This document shows, one piece after another, positions 33,771 through 42,017 of a stretch of 42,017 nt of DNA (position 1 is its first letter; every line of letters begins with the position of its first letter). This DNA comes from Planctomycetota bacterium. Its GTDB lineage: Bacteria; Planctomycetota; Phycisphaerae; Phycisphaerales; SM1A02. A model generated the notes under the pieces. It was not told the origin of the DNA, ran no database searches, and saw only the letters and a program-made list of their open reading frames with translations. Made by a program: the position numbers and the translations under genes. Location: positions 1-42,017 of the forward strand of contig QWPV01000018.1 in assembly GCA_003671055.1 (NCBI GenBank), in the 5' to 3' direction.

Positions 33771-36029
33771 ATGCGCAAGAGCCTCCTCAGCCTCGCGATT
33801 TTCGTCACCCTCTTTGTCGCCACGCTCATCGTGCTCAGTGGCCCAAACTTTGCCGGCGGGGAATCCCACACGCGTGGACTCTTCGCGGTCATCGGCATCA
33901 ACGCGTCCATTGCGTTCCTGTGGATCCTGGCCGCTGGCGGATATGGCTCTGTTCTCCGAAGTGCCTTGTCGAAGTGGATCATGATTGCGAAAGCGCCTGG
34001 AAGTTCTGATCCGTTCGACCCAGAGACTCTGCTTGATCGCATCGCGCTTGAGTTACCACTTGGAATCTGCGTGCTGCTTCTGCTCGACACATGGATGGGC
34101 ACGCTCGGCGTGCTTGCCATTGGAAATGGATTGCTCGCGACATGTGTGCTGATTGCAGGCGCAGCGCTCTGGATTCGCGCGCTTCGAAATGCCGTGCGCG
34201 ATGGTGTTGACACTGGCGTCGCAGCGAGCATTGAAGAGCATTCACGCGAACAACTTATCGCGATCGCTGCAGTCCTTGGCGTTGTGCTCGCGCTCGGAGC
34301 GATCGCTGCGTCGAGTACGCCGCTTTGGTTGTGGTCGAGCGAGTTCGGCGGCTATGACGCGCTGAGTTACCACCTTGAATTTCCGAAGCAATGGATGCTC
34401 GCTGGTCACTCGAGCATCGTTGATGGAAACGTGTACTCACACCTTCCTGGATACGTCGAGCACGCCTTCCTCCATGTGATGACTGTGCGAGGTAATCCGT
34501 GGGATGGCGCGTACGCGTGCCAGTTTCTCTCGGCATTCTTCGCACTTACTACGGTCTTCGTGAGTTGGCGGCTCGCGCGTGCGTTGCTTCCTCAACAGTT
34601 GCGCGCGCTTGCATTCCTCGCGCCGATGCTGCTGCTCACGCTGCCGTGGCTACTCGTGGTGGGGACGCTCGCGTACAACGACAGCATTCCATTGCTCATG
34701 CTCGGCGCGGGTTGGTTCATCCTCGCGCGCTACAACCACGCCGATCCTTCACCGCGCCGCGTGCTTGATCCCATCATCTTTGCCATCGCGCTCATAGCGG
34801 CGATCGCATGTGGTGCGAAGCCCACCGCGCTGTTTTTCACTGCACTCCCGCTCGCTGCACTCGTGCTGCTGCGCTATGGATTTCGCGCGACGATTGAACT
34901 TCCCCTCGCGTGTGGTGTTGGAGTTTTCGTCTTGCTTCCTTGGTTTCTCAAAAACTATTCCGACACTTCAAATCCTGTGTTTCCATTCGCAACGGGAATG
35001 TTCGGACTCGGTGCATGGACGCAATCGCAAGCCGACACATTCACCGCAGCACACATGAGCACCGGTTCCTTCGTGGAACGCATCACCGCGTACTGGCAAG
35101 AATTCCTCTCTCACGGATTCGGCGAGCGGCCACGCGCGAATGAACCGTGGTTCCCGCAATGGGGCGTACTGCCGATCCTCGGCATCGTGTGTTCTCTCGC
35201 GTTGATGTCGACATCGCTGCTGTATCGAGAAAAATCGATCGCGCGATCTGCTCGTTGGGGCGCGTTGCTCATTCTGCTCATTCAATCTGCGGCGTGGATG
35301 AGTTGCACGCACTTGAAGAGCCGATTCATGCTCCCCGCTGCCATGCCACTTGCGATTGCCGCAACACTCGCGCTGGCGCCGTTCTTGCTGCGTTATCACT
35401 TGAAAACTGCGACGGCGTGTTTTTGCGTAGCGCTCGCGGTGCTTCCCGCGGCAGTCTTTCTGCGCGAGCCCGCGCGGAACGGCGTGCATGCGCCCGCTGC
35501 GTTCGTCGACTCGCTCGCGCAAGCCCACGGCGACAGTGTGCGCGACCTCCTCGCGCAAGCGACGACGAAAGAAGAGCAAGCAACAATCTTTGCGATGCTC
35601 CCGTCCACGATCCTCGTCGATGAAATACTGCCGAAAAACGCGCAGATTCTCGCACTCGGCCTTGCAACGCCGTTCCACTATCGTCGAGCATTCGATTCAA
35701 CCACCGTGTGGGATCGTGGCGCGATGGAAGAAATTGCAAGCGAGCACAAGGGACATCCTGAAGTCTGGCGCGACGCGCTCACTGCACGTGGCTACACCCA
35801 TCTCATCGTGCAACCGACGATGCTCGAAGTGTGGCGCAACAGTGGCTGGCTCGCGCCCGAACTCGATGTCGACTCACTTCGGAAGTTCGTGCAAACGCTG
35901 CTGCCGGTGATGCGCTGCGCGGATGGCGTGATCGTGTTCGTGCTTGAAGCACCCCCGAATCAGCCGCCGATTGAAGGGTTTACACCTTCGAGCGCGAAGG
36001 ATCCTCCGTCGCTGCTTACACCCCAGTAA
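33771..36029 (+). CDS. GT-C type membrane glycosyltransferase
   Basis: 752 aa from ATG 33771. It has about a dozen membrane helices and a C-terminal soluble part from about residue 590. The first large periplasmic loop contains SSEFGGYDALSYHLEFPKQW, with the acidic residue typical of the dolichyl/undecaprenyl-phosphate-sugar dependent GT-C fold (PMT/ArnT-like, GT39/GT83). It also contains NVYSHLPGYVEHAFL. Such enzymes transfer a sugar from a lipid-phosphate donor to protein, lipid A or surface polymer on the outer face of the inner membrane. The acceptor is unknown. It is divergent from the flagellar operon, so flagellin or LPS modification is possible, but no flagellin gene is nearby. Confidence 0.8.
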   Translation: MRKSLLSLAIFVTLFVATLIVLSGPNFAGGESHTRGLFAVIGINASIAFLWILAAGGYGSVLRSALSKWIMIAKAPGSSDPFDPETLLDRIALELPLGICVLLLLDTWMGTLGVLAIGNGLLATCVLIAGAALWIRALRNAVRDGVDTGVAASIEEHSREQLIAIAAVLGVVLALGAIAASSTPLWLWSSEFGGYDALSYHLEFPKQWMLAGHSSIVDGNVYSHLPGYVEHAFLHVMTVRGNPWDGAYACQFLSAFFALTTVFVSWRLARALLPQQLRALAFLAPMLLLTLPWLLVVGTLAYNDSIPLLMLGAGWFILARYNHADPSPRRVLDPIIFAIALIAAIACGAKPTALFFTALPLAALVLLRYGFRATIELPLACGVGVFVLLPWFLKNYSDTSNPVFPFATGMFGLGAWTQSQADTFTAAHMSTGSFVERITAYWQEFLSHGFGERPRANEPWFPQWGVLPILGIVCSLALMSTSLLYREKSIARSARWGALLILLIQSAAWMSCTHLKSRFMLPAAMPLAIAATLALAPFLLRYHLKTATACFCVALAVLPAAVFLREPARNGVHAPAAFVDSLAQAHGDSVRDLLAQATTKEEQATIFAMLPSTILVDEILPKNAQILALGLATPFHYRRAFDSTTVWDRGAMEEIASEHKGHPEVWRDALTARGYTHLIVQPTMLEVWRNSGWLAPELDVDSLRKFVQTLLPVMRCADGVIVFVLEAPPNQPPIEGFTPSSAKDPPSLLTPQ

Positions 36030-36879
36030 CGCTCGTGGATTTCACACTCGTCGTCGGTGGGCTTCCCATGTCGCGTAACGAGACGACGAACCACACGGCG
36101 AGCGCGAACGCGAGGACGAAGCAAATCACCGTGGTCGTGAGCAAGATGCGATTCGTGCTTTCAAGCCGGCGCGTGCGATCGATCAGCGTGCGCTCCGCGA
36201 CACTCATGAGTTCGGATGCTGCCTCGCCGTCCTCTGACGATGCTGTGCGCGCAAATGCGCTCGGCTGTGCCGTCGCTGGCGTTGCTCTCGCTGCAGCATC
36301 GCGTGCGCTCCGCGGCGCATCGGTGTAGATCTCGGGCACGAGAAGTTCATCGTCCGTCACGAAACTCGACAACGAAGTACTCCGCGCCAGAGTCATCCCG
36401 CGCGACTGGCGATGTTCCGACGGATCAACGGCAGGATCATCCGGTAGTGGATTGATATCAGGAAGCCCGTACCAATTTCGATCGAGATACGCGCCGAAGT
36501 TCGCGCCGCATTCGCGACACTGCGGTGCAGGCTGCGCGCCCACGCGTCGCTCCACCTTCGCGCGACATTGATGACAACTTCCCACAAGATGTGCAATGCC
36601 AGGCACGCGACGCGCAACTTGCCAGAGTTGCTTTGTCGAAGGTCCACGCAAGATTGTGTCGCGAGTGACCTCGCCTGCTTGCACCATGCGCAGCAGCGTT
36701 TCATACGAGCATCCGACGACAGTCGGAACATCAGTGCGATGCACGCTCCACGGTCCCATCTCGTTCAACGATGCTTGAATGGAGAGTGGATCGAACAAGC
36801 CGCTGCAATGGCGGCAGCGCGGTGCGATTGGTTGAAGATCGCCACAGTATGGACAGATACAGGAATGAGGATCGGACAC
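36016..36879 (-). CDS. Double zinc-ribbon membrane protein with GYF_2/DUF4339-like domain
   Basis: 287 aa from GTG 36879 (SDPHSCICPYCG); a GTG at 36897 adds six residues. The first zinc ribbon is CPYCGDLQPIAPRCRHC (residues about 9-25) and the second is CHQC ... CREC around residues 100-130. Between them, GPWSVHRTDVPTVVGCSYET and LRMVQAGEVTRDTILRGPST (then KQLWQVARRVPG) resemble the DUF4339/GYF_2 module that binds proline-rich peptides. A low-complexity linker precedes one C-terminal membrane helix (LLTTTVICFVLAFALAVWF). The N-terminal domains should be cytoplasmic. No function is known. The 3' end overlaps the glycosyltransferase gene by 14 nt, convergently. Confidence 0.77.
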   Translation of the reverse strand: MSDPHSCICPYCGDLQPIAPRCRHCSGLFDPLSIQASLNEMGPWSVHRTDVPTVVGCSYETLLRMVQAGEVTRDTILRGPSTKQLWQVARRVPGIAHLVGSCHQCRAKVERRVGAQPAPQCRECGANFGAYLDRNWYGLPDINPLPDDPAVDPSEHRQSRGMTLARSTSLSSFVTDDELLVPEIYTDAPRSARDAAARATPATAQPSAFARTASSEDGEAASELMSVAERTLIDRTRRLESTNRILLTTTVICFVLAFALAVWFVVSLRDMGSPPTTSVKSTSVTGV

Positions 36880-36930
36880 GCGTGTAGCGTACCCCACGAT
36901 CGAAGCGCAAGCTACGATTCAACCCACTTC

Positions 36931-37881
36931 ATGCGCGCGCAACTGCAACTCTCACGAACGGTTCTCTTCCCCTTGTGCTTGCTCGGAGCGTGCGCGCAAG
37001 TTTCGACGACACAGCATCCGATCGCGCGCCCCGTCGCTGCGCCCGCGCCCGTTGTGCGAAATTCTGATGCACTCGTTGCGCTTGTTGATGGTCAGTCAAT
37101 CACCTTCGCAACCGTGGAGACACCGTTGATTGAAGCGGGCGGAACGCAAGCGCTGCGTGATGCAGTGCTCGATGAACGCTTAAGTGATGAATGCGCGCGA
37201 AGACACGTTGAAGTGACGGCTGCACTTTGCGATGCGGAGCGGACGCTGCTGCTTGAAACGCTTTCGAACGACCCGCGCGAAGCAGACGAACTTCTTCGAT
37301 CACTGCGCGCGACGCGCGGACTCGGTGCGACGCGATTCGCCGCGCTTCTTGCACGAAATGCAGCTCTGCGGCTCCTCGTGCAACAAGACATCGTGATGGA
37401 TGACGAAGGTCTGCGCGCGACATTTGACACGCTGCACGGACCAAAGCGCATCGCGCGCGTGGCGGTGGTTGCGGATCTTCCGACTGCGGAACGATTTCTC
37501 GCGCTCGTCAATGGTGGGCGCGCCTTTGGCGATGTCGCTGCTGAACTCTCCATCGATGCGAGCGGACCTCGCGGCGGAATTCTTCCGCCCATGGCAGCAC
37601 TCGATCCGAGTTGGCCCTCGAGCGTTCGCCGCGCGGTGTTTGCACTGCAAAGTCCCGGCGAGCTCACGCTGCCGATCCTCGATCATGCGCGTTACGCGAT
37701 CTTCCTGTTTGTGTCAGAAACTCCCGCGAGCGGTGTGACTTTCGAGACGGCGCGCGCAGATACTGAACGCGTGCTTCGACATAGCCGCGAACGCCTCGCG
37801 ATGGATGGGCTCGCGCGAACACTTTCCTCGCTCGATGGTGTGACGATCTTTGATCGACGCTTCGACGCGCCAACACCGTAA
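36931..37881 (+). CDS. Parvulin-like (SurA/PrsA-type) peptidyl-prolyl isomerase lipoprotein
   Basis: 316 aa from ATG 36931. A lipoprotein signal (TVLFPLCLLGACAQ) puts it in the envelope. Residues about 45-145 are a SurA-like helical N-domain (VALVDGQSITFATVETPLIE). Residues about 160-270 carry a degenerate parvulin domain: RIARVAVVADLPTAERFLAL, GGRAFGDVAAELSID, RGGILPPMAALDPSWP and ILDHARYAIFLFVSE. The usual catalytic His/Cys pattern is weakly conserved, so it may act more as a chaperone than an isomerase. It is next to the LptF/LptG-like pair, which fits outer-membrane assembly. Reading upstream to 36568 is a shadow of the zinc-ribbon gene. Confidence 0.8.
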   Translation: MRAQLQLSRTVLFPLCLLGACAQVSTTQHPIARPVAAPAPVVRNSDALVALVDGQSITFATVETPLIEAGGTQALRDAVLDERLSDECARRHVEVTAALCDAERTLLLETLSNDPREADELLRSLRATRGLGATRFAALLARNAALRLLVQQDIVMDDEGLRATFDTLHGPKRIARVAVVADLPTAERFLALVNGGRAFGDVAAELSIDASGPRGGILPPMAALDPSWPSSVRRAVFALQSPGELTLPILDHARYAIFLFVSETPASGVTFETARADTERVLRHSRERLAMDGLARTLSSLDGVTIFDRRFDAPTP

Positions 37882-37882
37882 C

Positions 37883-39010
37883 TCAGGTGCGCAGCGCGCC
37901 GAGCCGTGCTGCCGCGAACGGCAACAGCACCGCAACCGGGAGGAACACGCCGAGCATGGGCGGAATCCCTGGCAGTGGAACCATCATGAAGAAGAAACTC
38001 GTGAGCATCGCGGGCACTGCAGTTCCCGCGCAGATCACACTCGATTGCAGCAATGCCTGAGGCACGCGCAAGAGAAAGAACGGCAAGCAAATCGCAAGCA
38101 TGAGCAGGTTGACGGACGCGCCAGCGAAACGCATGCCGGTGAGCCTCGATGCGACGCTTGGCTCCATCCCGCCCTCTGCAGCCAGTTGCGTGATCTGTTG
38201 AATGGACAGCAACTGCGCGTAACTCCGGAAGTGTCGCGACATGATCTCGCGCGGCGAAACATCGGTTGCGACGAAGTCACACGGTTCACTCTTGTCGATG
38301 CGTGTTTCACGCGTCGCATGCACATCGGGGATCTCGCGACCGCTCGCTGTCCCGCCCAGTAGATCCCAGCCCTTGCGCTCGTCGTTCCACGTAGCCTCAG
38401 GCGCAACAACTCGACGCTTTGCGCGGCCTTCTTCATCGCGCTCAATCACCAAGAGATTGCGTGCGGTCTCACTTTGCGGCTCGAAACTTCCTGCAAGCAC
38501 CAGTGAGTGCGCTTCATCCTCAATGAGTGGTACTGCGAAGCGTGCGACACCATCGGAGAAAATGGCGTCGTGTTCGCGAACGAGCCGTGGAGCAAGTCGC
38601 GGCAGCATGACCTCCTGATTCACGAACTGAATGATGTTGAGCCCAACTGCGGCGGTGAGAATCGCAAGTGCGACGCGATGGAGCGAGACGCCAGCGGACA
38701 TAATCGCAACCAGCTCTCGGTTCCGCACGAACTGCGCCAGCGTAAAGCCCGCTGCAGCGACGGAGATGAGACCCACCATATATGCGTAGAACTGAAAAAT
38801 GCGCGGTGCGTTGAAGTCGATGATCGCCAGCGGCAACGCCAGCAACATGGAACTAAAGCGTCCACTCTCCACCGCAACACGCGCCGCATCGACGTACCGC
38901 TCAAGTTCGAGAATGACATCAATCGACGCCGCGAACAAATACATAATGAGAAACAGCAGCGCGAAGTTCGCGAGGAATCGAAGTGCTACCCAACGGTCTA
39001 GAAGTGTCAT
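37883..39010 (-). CDS. LptG-like LPS export permease (YjgQ family)
   Basis: 375 aa, the usual length. Hydrophobic helices at both ends (LANFALLFLIMYLFAASIDV; LLMLAICLPFFLLRVPQALL; AVPAMLTSFFFMMVPLPGIP) flank a periplasmic domain of about 180 residues. The pattern RELVAIMSAGVSLHRVALAI after helix 3 is typical of the LptF/LptG family. With LptF and the LptB ATPase these permeases pull lipopolysaccharide from the inner membrane. It begins 15 nt after the LptF-like gene. The LptB and LptC partners are not in the window. Confidence 0.87.
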   Translation of the reverse strand: MTLLDRWVALRFLANFALLFLIMYLFAASIDVILELERYVDAARVAVESGRFSSMLLALPLAIIDFNAPRIFQFYAYMVGLISVAAAGFTLAQFVRNRELVAIMSAGVSLHRVALAILTAAVGLNIIQFVNQEVMLPRLAPRLVREHDAIFSDGVARFAVPLIEDEAHSLVLAGSFEPQSETARNLLVIERDEEGRAKRRVVAPEATWNDERKGWDLLGGTASGREIPDVHATRETRIDKSEPCDFVATDVSPREIMSRHFRSYAQLLSIQQITQLAAEGGMEPSVASRLTGMRFAGASVNLLMLAICLPFFLLRVPQALLQSSVICAGTAVPAMLTSFFFMMVPLPGIPPMLGVFLPVAVLLPFAAARLGALRT

Positions 39011-39025
39011 GGCGATTGCCTCGCG

Positions 39026-40666
39026 TCAATGGCGCGCGAGGAGCCTCCAGTTGTATGCGATGAGCCCTGCGAGGATCAGGTTGCCTGTTGAAGAAACAGT
39101 TCCTCCGAGCGCAGTCGCACCTGCGCGCACGAGTTGCTCGCCGCCAGAAATGAACAGCATGCACGCGATCGCGGGGATGAACGCGAACATGTAAATGTGC
39201 AACGGTAATGCGCCCCGCATGCGGACTGCGAGTACCGCGCCGAGCACGAGCGCGAGCGGCGCAGAGAACGCTTGATTCAATCGTTGAAAGAATCGCGCCA
39301 TGATGTCGGAGCGCGTCTTCTCCATCTCGCGTTGTAGTTCAGTGCTGTGCTGCGTGAGTCCACGGAGGAACGGCTTCACGGAGTCAGGGTGCTCTTGTGC
39401 GCCGAACACGGTGCCTTCGGCGATGCGATCGAGCGACGACCCTGCGAGCAACGGATTGACCGCACTTCCATCGAGCGCAAGATTCAACACGCGGCCTGGC
39501 CAACGACCACCCGCACCGATGCCGCGCAGGTCTTCAACATCACTCGCTTTGACGCGGAGTTCAAACAGCGATCGCTCTCCTGGCCTCGTTGCGATGAGAT
39601 CAAGCGCAGCGTTGCCCGCGCGCGTTCGTCGCGTCGCTTTGCCGCGATCAAACTCCGTGAGTTCAATGAATTTCGACGTGTCGAGCGGCGCGAATCCGCC
39701 CGCCACTGCCGTCGCGTTCTTGATCTCGTACGAACGCGTTGACGTGACATCGACCAGGCGCACCGTGCCCTCACGCGCCGCGGTTTCCACTGCATGCCAC
39801 GCAGCGCATGTCGCAAACGCTTGTTCGAATCGCGCGCGTGCCTCTTGAATCGGCATGTATTGCTCGAGGTTATTCCAGAGATTCCACAACTCTGCCGCGC
39901 GCATCCCTCGAGGACTCTTCGTGAGTCCACGACCAAGGTCAACCGCCTCGGGCACCACCGAAGGCATGTAGATCAACGCCTTGTCGCCCGATCGAAAACC
40001 CATCGCATCGACAAGCGCGAGCTTGAGATAGCTTGATCCATCGCGTCGATGCACATCAACCGTCGCATACTTCGCGGTGAACTCCGTCGCGGGCAGACCA
40101 TCAGGACCGATCTCCACAGCAGCAACGCCTGCGAGCAGAAGTTCTGTCTCCGCGCCGTTGGCATGCGGTCCTTCGACGACGCGCACTTCATCCGCATACA
40201 ACTGCGTGTCGCCGATCTTGAGCGACTCACCCTTCTCGACGCTCGCGACGAAAAGCTTGGTGACATCGTTCATGAGCAACTGTCGCATGCGCGTCCAAAA
40301 GTGTGGAACTCCTGCGTCAAGCAGAAATGCCATCGCGCAAAAGAGCACGAGCCCGAGCATGAACGCAGGAAAAAGCACTTTGCGGTAACTCATGCCGCAT
40401 GTGCTCATCGCGAGCACTTCGTTGTCGACGGCGAGCCGCTGATACACAATCGTTCCCGCGAATGCTGCCGCAAACGGAATCGCAAACTGCAGCATCGGAA
40501 TCGATGCCATCGCGATGTACTCCATGAGTTCATTTGGGCCGATGAGATTCTGAATGATCGGGCGAATCGCGGCGCCGAATGCGATGACTGCGACAAGGAC
40601 TGCCGTAGTAAGCGTGAAGACGCGAAGGAGATCGAGCGAGATCGAGCGGAAGAGAATCCGCGACAT
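39026..40666 (-). CDS. LptF-like LPS export permease (YjgP family) with enlarged periplasmic domain
   Basis: 546 aa from ATG 40666; in-frame ATGs at 40687 and 40822 are alternatives. Helices 1-3 (LLRVFTLTTAVLVAVIAFGA, MLQFAIPFAAAFAGTIVYQR) and the NEVLAMSTCGMSYRKVLFPA block are the LptF/LptG signature. The C-terminal helices (APLALVLGAVLAVRMRGALP, YMFAFIPAIACMLFISGGEQ) complete the membrane fold. The periplasmic part spans about 330 residues, against about 170-200 in E. coli LptF. It includes an extra segment around ELWNLWNNLEQYMPIQEARA that is absent from the family. Paired with the LptG-like gene; role in outer-membrane lipid export inferred. Confidence 0.87.
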   Translation of the reverse strand: MSRILFRSISLDLLRVFTLTTAVLVAVIAFGAAIRPIIQNLIGPNELMEYIAMASIPMLQFAIPFAAAFAGTIVYQRLAVDNEVLAMSTCGMSYRKVLFPAFMLGLVLFCAMAFLLDAGVPHFWTRMRQLLMNDVTKLFVASVEKGESLKIGDTQLYADEVRVVEGPHANGAETELLLAGVAAVEIGPDGLPATEFTAKYATVDVHRRDGSSYLKLALVDAMGFRSGDKALIYMPSVVPEAVDLGRGLTKSPRGMRAAELWNLWNNLEQYMPIQEARARFEQAFATCAAWHAVETAAREGTVRLVDVTSTRSYEIKNATAVAGGFAPLDTSKFIELTEFDRGKATRRTRAGNAALDLIATRPGERSLFELRVKASDVEDLRGIGAGGRWPGRVLNLALDGSAVNPLLAGSSLDRIAEGTVFGAQEHPDSVKPFLRGLTQHSTELQREMEKTRSDIMARFFQRLNQAFSAPLALVLGAVLAVRMRGALPLHIYMFAFIPAIACMLFISGGEQLVRAGATALGGTVSSTGNLILAGLIAYNWRLLARH

Positions 40667-40861
40667 AAGCGCCGAATAGTCGCCCATTTGCGCGCCATTC
40701 GCAACTCGGTCAATCCTCGTGAAATCGGCGCAAGCGATACAGATGGAACTCGGAATCGGCACATTCGGGGCGAATGCCCGACCTTCGAGCCAACCGGCCT
40801 GCTTCGTATCCGATGAATTCATTACAGCGTCTCTTCGTCAGAGCGCTCTGAGGAAATCTGC

Positions 40862-41305
40862 ATGCGTGTTCGCGCTGCGCAATCCATACCACGGCAACGC
40901 CGAGCCATCTCGCTCATCGAGACGCTCGCGGCGATGTTTGTGCTTGGGCTCGCGGGTGTCGCAATTCTCAATCTCTTCGCGACCTCGCACGAAGTACGCA
41001 ATGAAGCGTCCATCCGACTGGCTGCGACGATGCGATCCGAAGATGCGCTCGCGCGATTCATGGCCGCATCCGACAGCACGCGCGCCGAACTCCTTCGCAA
41101 CGGCGACGCTCTCGATAAGCAAGACACGAATCTGCCCGAGGGCACGAACACAAGCTTCGCAACCAACGAGGAAACGCTGACACTCGGTTCAGCGCAAACA
41201 CGCGTCCGAGTGCTTCGGATCCGCGCCACCGTTGCGGATCGCTTCGGGACAACCATGGCCGCCCTCGAACGTCTTGAGCCTATGGCGGAAGCGGGTACGC
41301 CATGA
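40862..41305 (+). CDS. Pseudopilin, GspI-like
   Basis: 147 aa. The prepilin signal RQRRAISLIETLAAMFVLGL has Glu at +5 and Ala instead of Gly at -1 (common in planctomycetes); a peptidase would cut before I. A short C-terminal region (RVRVLRIRATVADRFGTTMA) forms the globular part. First gene of a plus-strand set whose next two overlap it by ATGA. The size and order suggest the minor pseudopilin GspI of a type II secretion or type IV pilus-like system. The exact system cannot be named because the neighbours lie outside. Confidence 0.8.
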   Translation: MRVRAAQSIPRQRRAISLIETLAAMFVLGLAGVAILNLFATSHEVRNEASIRLAATMRSEDALARFMAASDSTRAELLRNGDALDKQDTNLPEGTNTSFATNEETLTLGSAQTRVRVLRIRATVADRFGTTMAALERLEPMAEAGTP

Positions 41306-41940
41306 TGCACGCATCACGCACACATCGCGGCATGACGGTCGCTGAACTACTGCTCTCGCTTGCGATTCTTGTCTTTGTCGGACTCGGCATCGCTGGTGTA
41401 CTCGCTGCAACAGCTGGCGCAGTCGATGACCGCTCACGATTTGGTGACCCCGCCGTCATGGCAGCGCTCGCGCGAACACGCGTTGACGCTTATGCATCAG
41501 GTGCACGATGTCTTCTTGGCGTGAGCGAATCGCCCACCCAACGTGTCCTGGTCCTTTGGCTCGACGATTCACGACCGAGCGCAACACCGCACGCGAGCGA
41601 ACTTGGATACATCCGCTTCGATCGCGCACGCGGCGCACTCTGGCTTGATCTTCCCGACGCCTCTGCGCGCACGTCTCCTGCTGCATTGGCGAAGCGCGAT
41701 CCAGAGATCGACGCAGAGAGCGGTTGGAACGGGCTCAATGATGAAGAGCGTGCGGCTGGGCTGATGCAATCGGAATTGCTGTTTGAAGGGCTCGCGGATG
41801 TGCAATTCGAATTCGAACGCGAGCCACAACGAGCCGAGAGTTTTATCGTCCGACTATTCCTTACCGAAGGACCTGCGCATGAAACTCGCGTCCTCACGCT
41901 TCCGTTCGCATTTGAAGTGCACGAGGTACCTGTGCGATGA
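41302..41940 (+). CDS. Pseudopilin, GspJ-like
   Basis: 212 aa. A signal THRGMTVAELLLSLAILVFV with Gly at -1 and Glu at +5 marks a pseudopilin. The remainder is a globular domain with beta strands (RVLVLWLDDS, ELGYIRFDRARGALWLDLPD) and a segment LFEGLADVQFEFE typical of GspJ-type proteins. Its ATGA overlaps the preceding pseudopilin gene and the next one, so three genes are translationally coupled. Length fits GspJ (about 200 aa). Confidence 0.83.
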   Translation: MMHASRTHRGMTVAELLLSLAILVFVGLGIAGVLAATAGAVDDRSRFGDPAVMAALARTRVDAYASGARCLLGVSESPTQRVLVLWLDDSRPSATPHASELGYIRFDRARGALWLDLPDASARTSPAALAKRDPEIDAESGWNGLNDEERAAGLMQSELLFEGLADVQFEFEREPQRAESFIVRLFLTEGPAHETRVLTLPFAFEVHEVPVR

Positions 41941-42017
41941 ATGACATTCGACCAACCACACGCGCTCGTCGCGGCGTTGCACTGCTCTTCGCACTCGTGA
42001 CCGTCGCACTCGCTTCC
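41937..42017 (+). CDS. GspK-like minor pseudopilin, N-terminus only
   Basis: Only 27 codons are present before the window ends. After an ATGA overlap with the GspJ-like gene, the sequence ARRGVALLFALVTVALAS resembles the GspK N-terminus, where the prepilin signal lacks the +5 Glu and GVAL follows the cleavage site. Position after GspI- and GspJ-like genes supports this, but the call rests on 27 residues. Confidence 0.6.
   Translation, partial: MNDIRPTTRARRGVALLFALVTVALAS

Noticed and set aside
33656-34231. N-terminal extension of flgI to 34231
   Set aside because: It overlaps the divergent glycosyltransferase gene and lacks a signal peptide. The ATG at 33655 has a strong ribosome site and signal peptide.
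36568-36930. N-terminal extension of the parvulin-like protein to 36568
   Set aside because: It overlaps the zinc-ribbon gene on the other strand, and the lipoprotein signal begins only at 36931.
1-42017. CRISPR arrays, insertion sequences or phage genes
   Set aside because: Read for direct repeats, transposase motifs and integrases; none was recognised, and the gene content is housekeeping and envelope functions.

Overview
The window reads as chromosomal DNA of a free-living, flagellated member of the Planctomycetota, most likely of the Phycisphaerae type. Three things point there. There is a pair of planctomycete-style secreted proteins (a PSCyt1/DUF1549/DUF1553 cytochrome protein followed by a DUF1501 Tat protein). 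Several pseudopilins start with the RRAFTxVE-type signal. There are dockerin-tailed and H-X9-DG style surface proteins. Moderately high GC produces many spurious overlapping ORFs. No phage, transposon, CRISPR array or rRNA was seen, and most genes are packed with 4-nt ATGA/GTGA overlaps.

Layout. 1-2.3 kb: the 5' part of a secreted M12B-type zinc metalloprotease (minus, running off the left edge), then a tRNA-Thr(CGT). 2.35-4.5 kb: a 724-aa exported alpha-helical protein with an embedded pseudo-receiver fold. 4.7-6.8 kb (plus): a cobalamin riboswitch leading into a secreted dockerin-tailed surface protein and a translationally coupled pseudopilin-like protein. 6.8-10.8 kb (minus): an LprI-like lipoprotein, nadE and mutL. 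10.9-15.4 kb (minus): an HTH+receiver regulator, and accB-accC-ilvA with a small membrane protein upstream. 15.4-20.3 kb (minus): the PSD1/DUF1501 pair. 20.4-23.0 kb (minus): a BtuFCD-like ABC importer. 23.1-23.7 kb (plus): a tail-anchored coiled-coil protein. 23.7-28.0 kb (minus): an MsbA-type exporter, aroA coupled to a divergent GroES, and two DUF4190-like membrane proteins. 28.05-29.8 kb (plus): apt and hppD. 29.9-33.7 kb (minus): a flagellar operon flgI-flgJ(N)-flgN-flgK with a near-consensus sigma-54 promoter. 33.8-36.0 kb (plus): a GT-C membrane glycosyltransferase. Then a zinc-ribbon membrane protein (minus), a parvulin-like lipoprotein (plus), and an LptF/LptG-like pair (minus). 40.9 kb to the end (plus): a pseudopilin operon (GspI-, GspJ- and GspK-like) running off the right edge.

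How the genes connect. Two parts relate to vitamin B12 or a similar chelate: the riboswitch with the surface protein/pseudopilin pair it leads, and the BtuFCD-like importer 15 kb away, which has no riboswitch in front of it. No BtuB-like outer-membrane receptor is visible. The strongest candidate for something undescribed is therefore a B12-repressed cell-surface module that might capture corrinoids outside the cell; this is inference. The right half is dominated by envelope biogenesis: flagellar rod/ring/hook-junction parts, lipid export, LPS-type permeases, a periplasmic folding factor and a pseudopilus.
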